Positions 7,184 to 15,358 of a stretch of 33,836 nt of DNA are shown here, piece after piece (within the stretch, counting starts at the first letter, position 1; every line of letters starts with the position of its first letter). Location of the stretch: contig WGBG01000125.1 of the NCBI GenBank assembly GCA_015494395.1, positions 1 to 33,836 of the forward strand. Reading direction: 5' to 3'. This stretch comes from Deltaproteobacteria bacterium. Lineage in GTDB: Bacteria; Desulfobacterota; Dissulfuribacteria; Dissulfuribacterales; QOAL01. A program made the translations under genes and the position numbers. The notes under the pieces were generated by a model. The model was not told the origin of the DNA and did not search any database. It saw only the letters and a list, made by a program, of their open reading frames with translations.

Positions 7184-7888
7184 TTATCCTTGCAACTTAC
7201 TGATGAACCTCTCTGCCTCTTTAATGTCCTCAGGCCTGTCCACGTCAATTGAAGGGCCCATATCAAAACCGCGGCACTTCAGCCCGTTTTCAAGGAGAAA
7301 TGCCAAAAAGTTTCTTAATGCAGGAAATGAACGCCCGTGCCCCACCTGCAGTGCATCGGCAGGCATCAGATACACTCCGTTTGTTACAAAGCTTCCTGAA
7401 CTTCCTCCAAGAGAGATGATTTTGCCATTATCATCCATGCTGACATAAAGGGGTTTCTCATCATCAATAAAAGATGTGATACCAAGCACCATACATTCAT
7501 CCTGAAGGTTACTGGCAAAATCAATCAGGCCTTCAAGTGCACCGGGCCTGAAAATGGAGTCTGTTGTTGTAATCAGAATGGGCTCTCCCCCTGCCCTTGA
7601 GAGCACATCCATAAAACTCTCAGCAGATGTCCGGGTGTCTTTACATTTTATGTCAGTTTCAAAATCCGGGAATTCACTGGCAAGATAACTGGAACATGGA
7701 GTGCAATTTACACTGTTAAAGATAACCGAGAGTTTGCTGAGCCCAGCAAGCCTGAACTGGGAAAGTGCCCAGCCAATTAACGGTCTTCCGCCCACTTTTA
7801 TCATTGGTTTTGGCTGGCTGAAACCGGCTTTCTTGAAACGGCTTCCAGTACCTGCTGCTATAAGCCCTGCCCTCTGTGGTCTTTTCAT
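7184..7888 (-). CDS. Sugar- or polyol-phosphate nucleotidyltransferase (NTP_transferase family)
   Basis: A 234-residue GT-A-like nucleotidyltransferase. LIAAGTGSRFKKAG (residues 9-22) is an intact nucleotide loop, followed by QPKPMIKVGGRPLI with the conserved Lys. ITTTDSIF near residue 117 holds the metal Asp, and the C-terminus has IDVDRPED. It is close in form to IPCT (CTP:inositol-1-phosphate), MobA-like and GlmU-type enzymes and should make an NDP-linked alcohol or sugar. Its ATG overlaps the HAD stop codon by one base (TAATG), so the two are coupled. With the CDP-alcohol transferase at 2340-3548, whose own nucleotidyltransferase domain looks inactive, this is the likely source of the CDP-activated substrate (inference). 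Confidence 0.88.
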   Translation of the reverse strand: MKRPQRAGLIAAGTGSRFKKAGFSQPKPMIKVGGRPLIGWALSQFRLAGLSKLSVIFNSVNCTPCSSYLASEFPDFETDIKCKDTRTSAESFMDVLSRAGGEPILITTTDSIFRPGALEGLIDFASNLQDECMVLGITSFIDDEKPLYVSMDDNGKIISLGGSSGSFVTNGVYLMPADALQVGHGRSFPALRNFLAFLLENGLKCRGFDMGPSIDVDRPEDIKEAERFISKLQG

Positions 7889-8634
7889 TATGATTCAGCC
7901 CCTGGTAAAAGAAGAGCGGGTAGCTCGGAGATGCTGGAGATTACGGGAACAGGCATGTTTTTGCATAATTTTTCTGATTCAGTGCGCCTGTCTTCCGGCA
8001 CCATCCAGATGGCACTCATCCCCATGCTCATGGCACCTTCTATATCCCTTTTAAAAGAATCTCCAATCATCACAGATTGCTGCGGTTCTATTCTCATTTC
8101 ATCAAGGGCTGCCCTGAAAATTGTGGGGTCAGGTTTGGTTGCTCCAACCACTCTTGAATCAATCAACACTTCCATTACTGCATCAAGCCCGGTTTCTTTA
8201 CATATTGCCCTTAGATTGCCATAGTTGTTGGAAATAATTCCAAGGCGATAGCGCTGCATAAGCCTATTAAGCACTGGCATTGCGTTATTTATGGAACGCA
8301 GCGAAGAGGCAATAAAATCATTTGAAATGGTTTTAGCAAGTCTGTCTGAATCTAGATTTTCCAGATCCAAGTTATCCAGAACCCTTCTGACCTGCTCATG
8401 GACAATCATGGTGAGGTTAAGCTCTGGGTTCCCCTCATCAACAAGTGAGTCATCTGCTTTATAAAAAGCCCTTACAAACTGCTCATAGTCATCAAATGTT
8501 ATGCCATGTTCCCTGCCATGTTTCTCATAAAAGGGCCAGAAATGTTCCTTCCATGCTATACCGTTAGAATCAAGAGTTCCGCCATAGTCAAAAAAAAGGA
8601 CCTCTATATTTTTTGATTCAACCTGGCTGTTCAT
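7888..8634 (-). CDS. HAD-superfamily (subfamily IA) hydrolase
   Basis: All four HAD motifs are visible: motif I FFDYGGTLD near the N-terminus, motif II IISNN, motif III Lys in GATKPDP, motif IV IGDSFKRD. In motif I the second catalytic Asp of phosphatases (DxD) is Gly (D-Y-G-G-T), so a standard phosphatase reaction is not assured, though many proteins with DYGGT are annotated as phosphatases. The ORF track starts at 8664, but the ATG at 8634 (248 aa, MNSQVESKN) overlaps the hpnM stop as ATGA and is preferred; the longer form would overlap hpnM by 34 bases. It couples the hpnA-L-M genes to the five biosynthetic genes downstream. Likely role: trimming a phosphorylated polyol or sugar intermediate. 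Confidence 0.85.
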   Translation of the reverse strand: MNSQVESKNIEVLFFDYGGTLDSNGIAWKEHFWPFYEKHGREHGITFDDYEQFVRAFYKADDSLVDEGNPELNLTMIVHEQVRRVLDNLDLENLDSDRLAKTISNDFIASSLRSINNAMPVLNRLMQRYRLGIISNNYGNLRAICKETGLDAVMEVLIDSRVVGATKPDPTIFRAALDEMRIEPQQSVMIGDSFKRDIEGAMSMGMSAIWMVPEDRRTESEKLCKNMPVPVISSISELPALLLPGAES

Positions 8635-9338
8635 TTTTGGGCAGATTGTGTTTCTGACGTGCATTTAAGTGCCTGCTCTTCAATAAAGCCTATAAGTTCA
8701 TCAATGGAATGATCTTTAAGAAAGCTGGTGTACTCTGATTTTTTCATGGCAAGATCATTTACACCCTGGGCAGTAACAGTAACAATACGCCACTGATCTC
8801 CGTGCCGTACGCAGGTATAGTCAAGAGGTATGGACTTTCCTTCAGATGTAATGATAAATGTCCTTACAGTGCACCTGTTTTTTTTCTGCCTTATGGTTTC
8901 AGAAATCTTGAACTGTTCTCCTGCATAATTTTGAAAACGCTGCGCATAAATTGCAGAACTCATATGCCAGAAGGCTGTTACAAACTCCGAGCGTTTCTCT
9001 GGCGAAAGTTTCTTCCAATATTTTCCCAGCACCAGCCTGCTGGTAAGGGAAAAGTCAAAGAGTTTTCCCAGTACCGGCTCAAGAAGCTCGTATCGTTTGC
9101 TGCATGGGGCATCCTTTCCAAGTTTCATTGCCTTGATCAGGGTATCATGAAGCGTTTGTACACAAACTTCAGGGCTGGCGGTTTCTGCCGATGCCAAAGT
9201 TTCCTCACTGACTTTTGTTTCCTTTATCTCCCCGTGGTCATGCCCCATGCTTTCCAGGGGTAACATCGTGGAAAACATGCCTGCCGCACACATTATAATT
9301 GCAAGTTTCAGACAGTTTTGAAATTGTGAAACGGTCAT
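8631..9338 (-). CDS. hpnM: HpnM: hopanoid-associated MlaC/Ttg2D-like periplasmic lipid-binding protein
   Basis: 235 residues with an N-terminal hydrophobic signal (about residues 8-30), then the MlaC/Tol-Tol-Ttg2 fold. KRYELLEPVLGKLFDF, SRLVLGKYWKKLSPEKRSEF and DQWRIVTVTAQGVNDL are typical of this family, which carries lipids across the periplasm. Within hopanoid clusters this gene is called hpnM. The ATG at 9338 is supported by CAGGAG 6-7 nt upstream, placed inside the end of hpnL; the gap to hpnL is 2 bp. Its stop overlaps the HAD gene start. It probably ferries hopanoid or a linked lipid between membranes together with HpnN and MlaA (inference from family and neighbours). Confidence 0.88.
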   Translation of the reverse strand: MTVSQFQNCLKLAIIMCAAGMFSTMLPLESMGHDHGEIKETKVSEETLASAETASPEVCVQTLHDTLIKAMKLGKDAPCSKRYELLEPVLGKLFDFSLTSRLVLGKYWKKLSPEKRSEFVTAFWHMSSAIYAQRFQNYAGEQFKISETIRQKKNRCTVRTFIITSEGKSIPLDYTCVRHGDQWRIVTVTAQGVNDLAMKKSEYTSFLKDHSIDELIGFIEEQALKCTSETQSAQK

Positions 9339-9340
9339 AT

Positions 9341-10333
9341 TTATCTCCTGATGATTTTTTTTATTCTTTTAATGAACACAATGCCCTCTTCTGATTGCCA
9401 GTAAACAAGACCTGGTAACCCAAGCAACAATTCTCTGAAGCGCTTTGCAAGGGAAAGGCTAAGGGCAATCTCAGGGCCAAGTCCTGCCAACCCTCCCAAA
9501 ATAACAAAGCCGCCCTCCTGGATTCCAATGGCACCTGGTACGATAAATGCCGCTGCGCGAATTGCCTGCCCCAGGCTCTCAAGCATAAATGCATGAACAA
9601 AACCTGTATTGGTTTCAAGCAGCCTTAGGGCTATCCACACCTCGACTACACCTGCAATCCAACCAGTAAGACGCCAGAACACAGAGATAAAAAGCGCCCT
9701 CCTGTTGCTGTATATAGCCATTGCCGCCTGATCCAGGGCATCTGCCTGTACGGAGAGTAGCCTGAAATTTTCCCTGCCGCCCAATGCAGAAAGGATTCCC
9801 ACAAACTTCTTCCACATTCCAAGTCTCTGCGCTGTAATAAACCCTGCTGTTAACAGAACCAGAAACATGGCTCCCAAAGATGCAGCTCCTGCCATACTGT
9901 TTTCACCCATTATAAGCAGGCATCCTATACCCATAAGGGTAAAGAGCACCTGGGTTATGACAGAGATGGTAAGCTCAACAACCACACTTGCACCTGCCAC
10001 AGAGGCATTTACTCCATGATGCTTGGCAAGCATCCTGGCGCGAACAAAATCTCCGCCTACCTGGGCCGCTGGGAGCAGGGAGTTAATTGACTCCCCAACC
10101 CATCTGGCACACAACAGGTGAATGATTTTTATTTTGTTTTCTGCATTAAACAACAGAGGCTTCCATGCCAGGGAATCAAGAAAGAGTGGAAGCAGATGCG
10201 ATGCAGCAACCAGAAACAGCCCTGCTCCCATCATGCTCAGGGCTGAAATTATTTCAAAGAAACCATAATAACCCAGAACTGCGGTGAACAGAACAAGTCC
10301 TGCGAAAAAAAGTATGTATCCGGTTTTTTTCAT
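9341..10333 (-). CDS. hpnL: HpnL: hopanoid-associated lysylphosphatidylglycerol-synthase-like membrane protein
   Basis: A 330-residue polytopic membrane protein with about seven to eight hydrophobic segments and no soluble domain. The segment ARWVGESINSLLPAAQVGGD, then VRARML, and later VPGAIGIQEGGFVILGG, match the LPG-synthase transmembrane (AglD/MprF-like) family. In hopanoid clusters its members are HpnL. Related proteins include lipid flippases, so movement of a hopanoid across the inner membrane is the likely job, not enzymology. It lies 29 bp after hpnA and 2 bp before hpnM, in one operon. ATG start. Confidence 0.88.
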   Translation of the reverse strand: MKKTGYILFFAGLVLFTAVLGYYGFFEIISALSMMGAGLFLVAASHLLPLFLDSLAWKPLLFNAENKIKIIHLLCARWVGESINSLLPAAQVGGDFVRARMLAKHHGVNASVAGASVVVELTISVITQVLFTLMGIGCLLIMGENSMAGAASLGAMFLVLLTAGFITAQRLGMWKKFVGILSALGGRENFRLLSVQADALDQAAMAIYSNRRALFISVFWRLTGWIAGVVEVWIALRLLETNTGFVHAFMLESLGQAIRAAAFIVPGAIGIQEGGFVILGGLAGLGPEIALSLSLAKRFRELLLGLPGLVYWQSEEGIVFIKRIKKIIRR

Positions 10334-10362
10334 GGAGACATCGGCTGTTTGCAGCAGGAAGG

Positions 10363-11358
10363 CTATTTTGTCATATATCCGTGTTCCCTGAACCAGGCTA
10401 TGGCATCTGATAATGCCTCCTCTACCGGCCTGTGGGTGTATCCAAGTTCACGCTCTGCCCTGTTTGAAGAAAAAAACATTATTTTTTTGGCAAGCTTTAC
10501 CCCTTCCACTGTGGCAAGTGGCTCCCCCTTTCCTGTGATTCTGCACCATGCCTCGGACAGCCAGGCAACGGGCATCACAAATGAATGTGGAAGTTTAAGG
10601 AACGGAGGTCTGCCACCGGTTATGGCTGCTATCATTTCAAGAAGCTCTTTAAGTGAGAGGTTCGTGCCACCGAGTATATAGCGTCTGCCGGGTTTTCCCT
10701 TCTCAAGGGCAAGCAGGTGCCCTTGGGCAACATCATCCACATGGACAAAATTTAATCCGGTGTCAACGTATGCAGGCATCTTGCCCCTGGCAGCATCAAG
10801 CACCATCTTACCAGTTGGAGTGGGTTTGATGTCCCCAGGTCCTATTGGAGTAGATGGATTTACTATTACAACAGGCGCATTCTCTACCCTGGCGATTTTC
10901 CTGACCCGTTCTTCAGCAAGATATTTTGAGCGTTTGTAATGCCCGATCATGTCATCCAGGTTTACAGGTGTCTCCTCGTCAGCAGGTGTGCCGTCCTTGT
11001 TCAACCCCAGGGTTGCAACACTGCTTGTGTAGCAGATTTTATCAATTCCCTTTTCAAGTGCTGCACGAATTATATTTTCAGTGCCATCCACATTTGCCCT
11101 GTAAATTTCATCAGGGTCAGGAACCCATAATTTATAACATGCTGCAACGTGAAACAGGGAGTCACAACCCGCCAATGCACGTTTCAGGCTTGCGAGATCA
11201 GTAAGGTCTCCATTAACTGTTTCAACCTCAAGGTCTTTCAGGTTCTCAAGCACACTTGAGGAACGCACCAGTGCCCTCACCTCATGGCCAGACTGGCAAA
11301 GTTTTCTGGCAACAGCGGATCCCACAAAACCTGTGGCACCTGTAACAAGCGCTTTCAT
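10363..11358 (-). CDS. hpnA: HpnA: hopanoid-associated sugar epimerase (NAD-dependent epimerase/dehydratase)
   Basis: A 331-residue extended SDR protein. The NAD-binding ATGATGFVGSAVARKL starts at residue 7; YTSSVATLG and the active-site YKRSK (Y-x3-K) are present; PSTPIGPGDIKPTPTGKM is a segment typical of HpnA. It is the first gene of the minus-strand operon hpnA-hpnL-hpnM and the six genes beyond, and diverges from mlaA-hpnG across a 296-bp spacer. HpnA is widely conserved in hopanoid clusters, but its reaction is not established; a nucleotide- or hopanoid-linked sugar is presumed. Confidence 0.9.
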   Translation of the reverse strand: MKALVTGATGFVGSAVARKLCQSGHEVRALVRSSSVLENLKDLEVETVNGDLTDLASLKRALAGCDSLFHVAACYKLWVPDPDEIYRANVDGTENIIRAALEKGIDKICYTSSVATLGLNKDGTPADEETPVNLDDMIGHYKRSKYLAEERVRKIARVENAPVVIVNPSTPIGPGDIKPTPTGKMVLDAARGKMPAYVDTGLNFVHVDDVAQGHLLALEKGKPGRRYILGGTNLSLKELLEMIAAITGGRPPFLKLPHSFVMPVAWLSEAWCRITGKGEPLATVEGVKLAKKIMFFSSNRAERELGYTHRPVEEALSDAIAWFREHGYMTK

Positions 11359-11654
11359 GACAGATAAAATCTCCAGGCAAAAAGTTTGTGTCTATTATCA
11401 GACAATCCCTGCAATTAAACTATCAATACAGTTAGTTGTAAATGATATTCCTGTATACCACCTGCTTTTTAATTGACAGCCTGGATAATCATTTAGTATT
11501 CATACTCAATCTGCAATTCGAACAGGATTCAGGTCATGTCCAGCCTGCAATTTCCGGTGAAATGCAGACTTTGCGTTACCTGAATATTGATCCTGAGTTG
11601 AAGTTAGGGCCGCTTCATGTCGATGGGAGAATAAAGTCCTGGAGGAATCACCAA
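11359..11654. other. Divergent intergenic region between hpnA and mlaA
   Basis: About 296 bp with no gene of its own. The ORF track extends mlaA to 11442, but those 71 codons precede the signal peptide and a good ribosome-binding site, so they are taken as non-coding. It should carry the promoters for both the hpnA operon (leftward) and mlaA-hpnG (rightward). Confidence 0.6.
11473..11499 (+). promoter_or_regulatory. Possible sigma-70-type promoter for mlaA-hpnG
   Basis: TTGACA at 11473-11478 is a perfect -35 box. The only nearby -10 candidates are TAGTAT at 15-bp spacing (11494-11499) and GTATTC at 17 bp, neither good. It is placed about 155 bp before the mlaA start, so the leader would be long. 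Weak call. Confidence 0.25.
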
Positions 11655-12551
11655 ATGAAGAGACAATCAGCCATAAGTTCCACTTCCCTGTTTTTTTCAT
11701 GCTTCTGTGCCCTGCTCTTGGCAATTGCGGTGTCCCAGTTCCTGTTTTTCTCCCAGTGCATGGCCGAATCCGGCACTGATATGAATGCCGTCCAGTCACC
11801 TGCTCACACCAGCCATGCAGTTGACCCCGATTCAGCGCAAGGTGATTCAGAGGAACTTGATGACCTTGACGATCTGGAGGGTTGGGATGATCTTGAAGAG
11901 CCTGCAGATATATGGGACCCTCTGGAGACTTTCAACCGGTATATGTTTACATTTAATGATCGGCTTTACTTCTGGGGTGTCAAACCTGTTGCAACTGTTT
12001 ACTCTCATATAATGCCTGAACCCTTAAGGGAAAGTATCAATAATGGCTGGCAGAACCTTGCTGCCCCTGTGCGCATTGCCAACTGTCTCCTGCAGTTGAA
12101 CTTCAAAGGGGCTGGCGTGGCTACTGCACGTTTTTTCATCAATACAATTATGGGCATAGGAGGGCTTGGGGACCCTGCTTCCAGGATGTTTGACCTCCAG
12201 CCTGTTTACGAAGATACCGGGCAGACCCTTGGGGTATGGGGTGTGGGCTTTGGCCCCTATCTGGTTCTTCCTTTTATAGGTCCTTCATGTCCCAGGGATG
12301 CCATCGGGCTTGCAGGTGACTCTTATCTCTATCCGCTCAATTACTTTGTTGGCAAATTCTGGCAAAATGCTGCAATGAGGGCAGGAAAAGAGGTGAATCT
12401 GCGCTCCTTGAGGCTTGGAGAGTATGAGGACTTCAAGGCATCATCCCTTGATCCCTACATTGCGGTACGGTCTGCATACTATCAGTACAGGCAGAATGCC
12501 ATAAACGAAACGCCTACAGTAAACCGCTTCAAAACATTTACTGCTCAATAA
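11655..12551 (+). CDS. mlaA: MlaA/VacJ-family outer-membrane lipid-asymmetry protein
   Basis: The 298-residue product has a long hydrophobic signal (residues 10-36), then an acidic linker rich in Asp, Glu and Leu (DDLDDLEGWDDLEE). The VacJ core follows: DPLETFNRYMFTFNDRLYFW, then AGVATARFFINTIMGIGGLGDPA and LGVWGVGFGPYLVLPFIGPS. MlaA forms a channel in the outer membrane that takes lipid from the outer leaflet to periplasmic carriers. The start at 11655 was chosen over the track start at 11442 because GGAGGA lies 8 nt before it and a signal sequence follows directly. A good lipobox is not seen; FSQC is a poor one, so it may be cleaved by signal peptidase I. It is 8 bp upstream of hpnG. Confidence 0.9.
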   Translation: MKRQSAISSTSLFFSCFCALLLAIAVSQFLFFSQCMAESGTDMNAVQSPAHTSHAVDPDSAQGDSEELDDLDDLEGWDDLEEPADIWDPLETFNRYMFTFNDRLYFWGVKPVATVYSHIMPEPLRESINNGWQNLAAPVRIANCLLQLNFKGAGVATARFFINTIMGIGGLGDPASRMFDLQPVYEDTGQTLGVWGVGFGPYLVLPFIGPSCPRDAIGLAGDSYLYPLNYFVGKFWQNAAMRAGKEVNLRSLRLGEYEDFKASSLDPYIAVRSAYYQYRQNAINETPTVNRFKTFTAQ

Positions 12552-12559
12552 TTGTTGAT

Positions 12560-13315
12560 ATGAGTGATAAGGAACATATCTCCGCGGGCATTGTCGTAGC
12601 ACTTAAGCATGAATACCGTGTCATGCCTGGAAAGCCGCAGATGTGGAAACTTGAGGGCATGCCTGTAAAGCTTACCCGAAACAAACTTGCCAGAAATATT
12701 GCTGTTGTTCAGGCTGGTGTAGGGGCAGAGAGTGCCAGGCATGCAGCATCCCTTCTGGTTGAGGCAGGGGCGGTACGGCTTGCTTCTTCAGGGGCTGCAG
12801 GAGGGCTTGATCCATCCCTGTCTGCCGGGGACGTGGTAGTTGCAACCACTGTGCTCTCCCCTAGAAAGAGCGGTTCTGCATACATCATGCGCTGTGATCA
12901 GAGCCTGTCTGATGCCATGTCCCAGAAACTTGAGACCCAGGGAATACCGGTAAAACGCGGACCTGTTTACACCTCTCCTACTGCCCTCTGCTCTGTAACA
13001 GAAAAACAGCGGCTGTTCAGGGAAACCGGGGCACTTGTGGTTGACATGGAGGCTTCCGGCCTTGCAGGAGCTGCCATGGGATTTGGAGCAGCAACAGTGG
13101 TTATAAAGGTGGTATGTGACGATGCTGTCAGCGCTGTGCCGGATGCCCTTGCAGAGGCACTTAGAAGTGACGGCAGTGTAAATATCCTTCACATATTCAA
13201 GGCAGTGCTTAAAAATCCTAGGGTGGCAAAACGGCTTATAAGCCTGGATGCCGATTTTCGAAAGGCAATGACAGCCCTGGAAAAGTGCTGGAATATCTGC
13301 CTAGATCTTATGTAA
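12560..13315 (+). CDS. hpnG: HpnG: hopanoid-associated phosphorylase / adenosylhopane nucleosidase
   Basis: A 251-residue nucleoside phosphorylase/MTA-nucleosidase-fold protein. AGIVVALKHEYRVM lies at the N-terminus, VVQAGVGAESARHA and ASSGAAGGLDPSLSAGDVVVAT in the middle, and the purine-binding VDMEASGLAGAA (Glu and Met) near residue 160. HpnG removes adenine from adenosylhopane to give ribosylhopane, the step after HpnH in making C35 hopanoids. It follows mlaA by 8 bp and its last 8 bases overlap the end of the convergent hpnH gene, so consecutive pathway genes meet tail to tail. No clear Shine-Dalgarno is seen, which suggests translational coupling to mlaA. Confidence 0.92.
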   Translation: MSDKEHISAGIVVALKHEYRVMPGKPQMWKLEGMPVKLTRNKLARNIAVVQAGVGAESARHAASLLVEAGAVRLASSGAAGGLDPSLSAGDVVVATTVLSPRKSGSAYIMRCDQSLSDAMSQKLETQGIPVKRGPVYTSPTALCSVTEKQRLFRETGALVVDMEASGLAGAAMGFGAATVVIKVVCDDAVSAVPDALAEALRSDGSVNILHIFKAVLKNPRVAKRLISLDADFRKAMTALEKCWNICLDLM

Positions 13316-14321
13316 CCTTTACGCCCTTCAAACCTACCATGAGCCCCTTTATCGGATTCCGGACCGTATCCATAACCGCAGTTGGTTCATAACCACAGTG
13401 TACCATACAGTCAGTGCACCGGGGCTCATTGCCTCTGCCATATCTGTTCCAGTCGGTTCCTTCAACCAGTTCACGGAATGATGGAACATACTCATCGTCA
13501 AGCAGGTAACATGGTCTCTGCCAGCCAAAGATGTTTTTGGTCACATTTCCCCAGGGAGTACATCTGTAGTCCTGGTTTCCGGCAAGAAAATCAAGGTACA
13601 GGTCACTGTGATTAAATGTCCAGTTCCTGGTTTTGGCAATCTTCATGATGCCTCTAAACAGCTTTATTGTAGTTTCCCTGGTCAGAAATGCACTCTGGTC
13701 AGCAGCGGCCTCATAGTTAAACCCTGCTGCAACTGTCATTGCCTCTACTCCGAGCCCTGACACAAAATCCAGAAATTCAGCCGCACTTTCAGGGGTTTCT
13801 CCTGCAAAAAAAGTGGTGTTGGTAGTAACCCGAAACCCCCTTGCCAGAAGCAGGCGTATGGATTCTACAGCCCTGTCAAATGCCCCCTCAAGGCATACCA
13901 TTTTATCGTGTTTTTTGCCAAAGCCATCAAGGTGTACGTTAAAGGTAAGATATGGTGATGGGGTAAAGTCATCTATGCGTTTGGGCACCAGCAGGGAGTT
14001 TGTACACAGATATACAAACTTTTTACGTCTGGTTAACTCACGTACGATCTTGTGGATGTCAGGATGAAGCAAGGGTTCACCCCCGGGGATTGATACAACC
14101 GGGGCTCCACACTCCTCAACTGCTGCCACGCACTCATCCAGAGTCATCATCTTATTCAGAATTTCAGGAGGGTGTGCGGTCTTGCCACATCCCTTGCATT
14201 TGAGATTACATTTGAAAAGAGGCTCAAGCATGAGTACCAGGGGGAACTTTTGCTGGCCTGAAAGCATCTGGCCTATAATATATTTACCAATTCTTATCTT
14301 CTGAATGGCTGGAATTCCCAA
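13308..14321 (-). CDS. hpnH: HpnH: hopanoid radical-SAM protein (adenosylhopane synthase)
   Basis: HpnH uses SAM chemistry to join a 5'-deoxyadenosyl group to the hopene (diploptene) side chain, the first step to extended hopanoids. The 337 residues contain the radical-SAM cluster CNLKCKGC (C-x3-C-x2-C) at about residues 38-45, the SAM-binding IPGGEPLLHP near residue 78, and a C-terminal cysteine stretch (RCTDCMVHCGYEP). The start is TTG at 14321: AGGAG lies 7 nt upstream and the protein begins (MGIPAIQKIRIGKYIIGQ) as HpnH proteins normally do, so a downstream ATG is rejected. It is the last gene of the hpnN-hpnB-ispH-DUF116-hpnH series. Confidence 0.95.
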   Translation of the reverse strand: MGIPAIQKIRIGKYIIGQMLSGQQKFPLVLMLEPLFKCNLKCKGCGKTAHPPEILNKMMTLDECVAAVEECGAPVVSIPGGEPLLHPDIHKIVRELTRRKKFVYLCTNSLLVPKRIDDFTPSPYLTFNVHLDGFGKKHDKMVCLEGAFDRAVESIRLLLARGFRVTTNTTFFAGETPESAAEFLDFVSGLGVEAMTVAAGFNYEAAADQSAFLTRETTIKLFRGIMKIAKTRNWTFNHSDLYLDFLAGNQDYRCTPWGNVTKNIFGWQRPCYLLDDEYVPSFRELVEGTDWNRYGRGNEPRCTDCMVHCGYEPTAVMDTVRNPIKGLMVGLKGVKVT

Positions 14322-14391
14322 GATGTTCTCCTATTTCATTGGCCTTTTTGCCGTTATTGAAGCACCATATGCATTGGCTAACCTGATATGA

Positions 14392-15348
14392 TCAGGCTGC
14401 AGCCCGCTTTTCCTTAACAAAATTTTCTGAATCGTTATCACCGGGCTTTGAATCTGAAGCTGCATCGGTTTTCTGCTTCTTCTTTTTCGCTTCGAGCCTC
14501 TCAGGATACCAGGCAGGATCCAGAAATCGTCTTATTGCCTTTTCCAGGTGATCAAGGGGGACAAGGGTATCAAGACACGGACCATGCGGCCTTTCATTAA
14601 GCACACCGTAAACAGGAAGCGGATATGTGTCCTGAATTCCGCTTGCAAGATCCCGTTGACAGGCAACTGCAATAATAATCTTTGGCCGCCTCTGCACAAC
14701 TATTCTCCGTGCAATGGTTCCGCCAGTGGCAATGGCAAGGAATATACCGTATCTGTCACTAAGCTCAAGCAGCCCTGTTATCGGGCACTTGCCGCACCGT
14801 TTGCAATTGTAGATATCGTATGTCAGCCTGATTTTACATTTGCTCTTCTGAAGGCAGTGGGGCATAAGAAGCAGAATCTCCGAAGGCTTGTAAACCCCTG
14901 CCTCAGACAGGACAAGTTCATTATTTACCCTAATAAAGGATGACCTGATACTGTTTTTGGAGATTCCAAAGATGCGCCCCAGAAGGGTCATGATAGGCAG
15001 GAACAGTTTTACAGTGACGCCGCGCATCTTTCTGAAAAATGGCAGGCTTCTTCCAAATGCAGCATTAAGCAGCAGTCCGGCTGATGCCCACACCACCGCA
15101 AGTATTGCTATAAATATAAAGACACCTGCAATCCAGGGAGCAAGCGGGTGTATTGCCTTGAAACCGTAGTACGGTACCACCCAAAGCGAGGCAAGAAAAA
15201 GCACTACAATAAAGCTGGTCAACATGACCAGCCCGATAAAAAGCCTGCGGCGGTTTCTGTGATCAGGCACCAGTTCTGCTTTTGCGGACTCAGGTGGCGT
15301 AATCTTGGTTATGTTTTTTTTCTTTTCTGTCTTTTCTGTATGGGCCAT
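14392..15348 (-). CDS. DUF116 membrane-anchored cysteine-rich protein
   Basis: A 318-residue protein. The N-terminus is basic and lysine-rich, followed by two transmembrane segments (about residues 36-60 and 72-95). The DUF116 region spans about 145-280: ILLLMPHCLQKSKC, then YNCKRCGKCPITGLLEL, then IIIAVACQRDLASGI. Six or more cysteines in CxxC-like spacing suggest a metal or Fe-S site (inference). The C-terminus is again charged and Lys-rich. It starts 10 bp after ispH stops and lies 70 bp before hpnH, so it sits in the hopanoid/isoprenoid operon. The biochemical function of DUF116 is unknown; an electron-transfer or assembly role for the Fe-S enzymes IspH and HpnH is a reasonable guess only. 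Confidence 0.85.
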   Translation of the reverse strand: MAHTEKTEKKKNITKITPPESAKAELVPDHRNRRRLFIGLVMLTSFIVVLFLASLWVVPYYGFKAIHPLAPWIAGVFIFIAILAVVWASAGLLLNAAFGRSLPFFRKMRGVTVKLFLPIMTLLGRIFGISKNSIRSSFIRVNNELVLSEAGVYKPSEILLLMPHCLQKSKCKIRLTYDIYNCKRCGKCPITGLLELSDRYGIFLAIATGGTIARRIVVQRRPKIIIAVACQRDLASGIQDTYPLPVYGVLNERPHGPCLDTLVPLDHLEKAIRRFLDPAWYPERLEAKKKKQKTDAASDSKPGDNDSENFVKEKRAAA

Positions 15349-15358
15349 AAAATTTTAT

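Noticed and set aside
8635-8664. Ten-residue N-terminal extension of the HAD protein
   Set aside because: The ATG at 8634 makes an ATGA overlap with hpnM, and the extension would overlap hpnM by 34 bases without its own clear ribosome-binding site.
11442-11654. 71-codon N-terminal extension of mlaA in the ORF track
   Set aside because: It precedes a clear signal peptide and a GGAGGA site; the extension has no family character.
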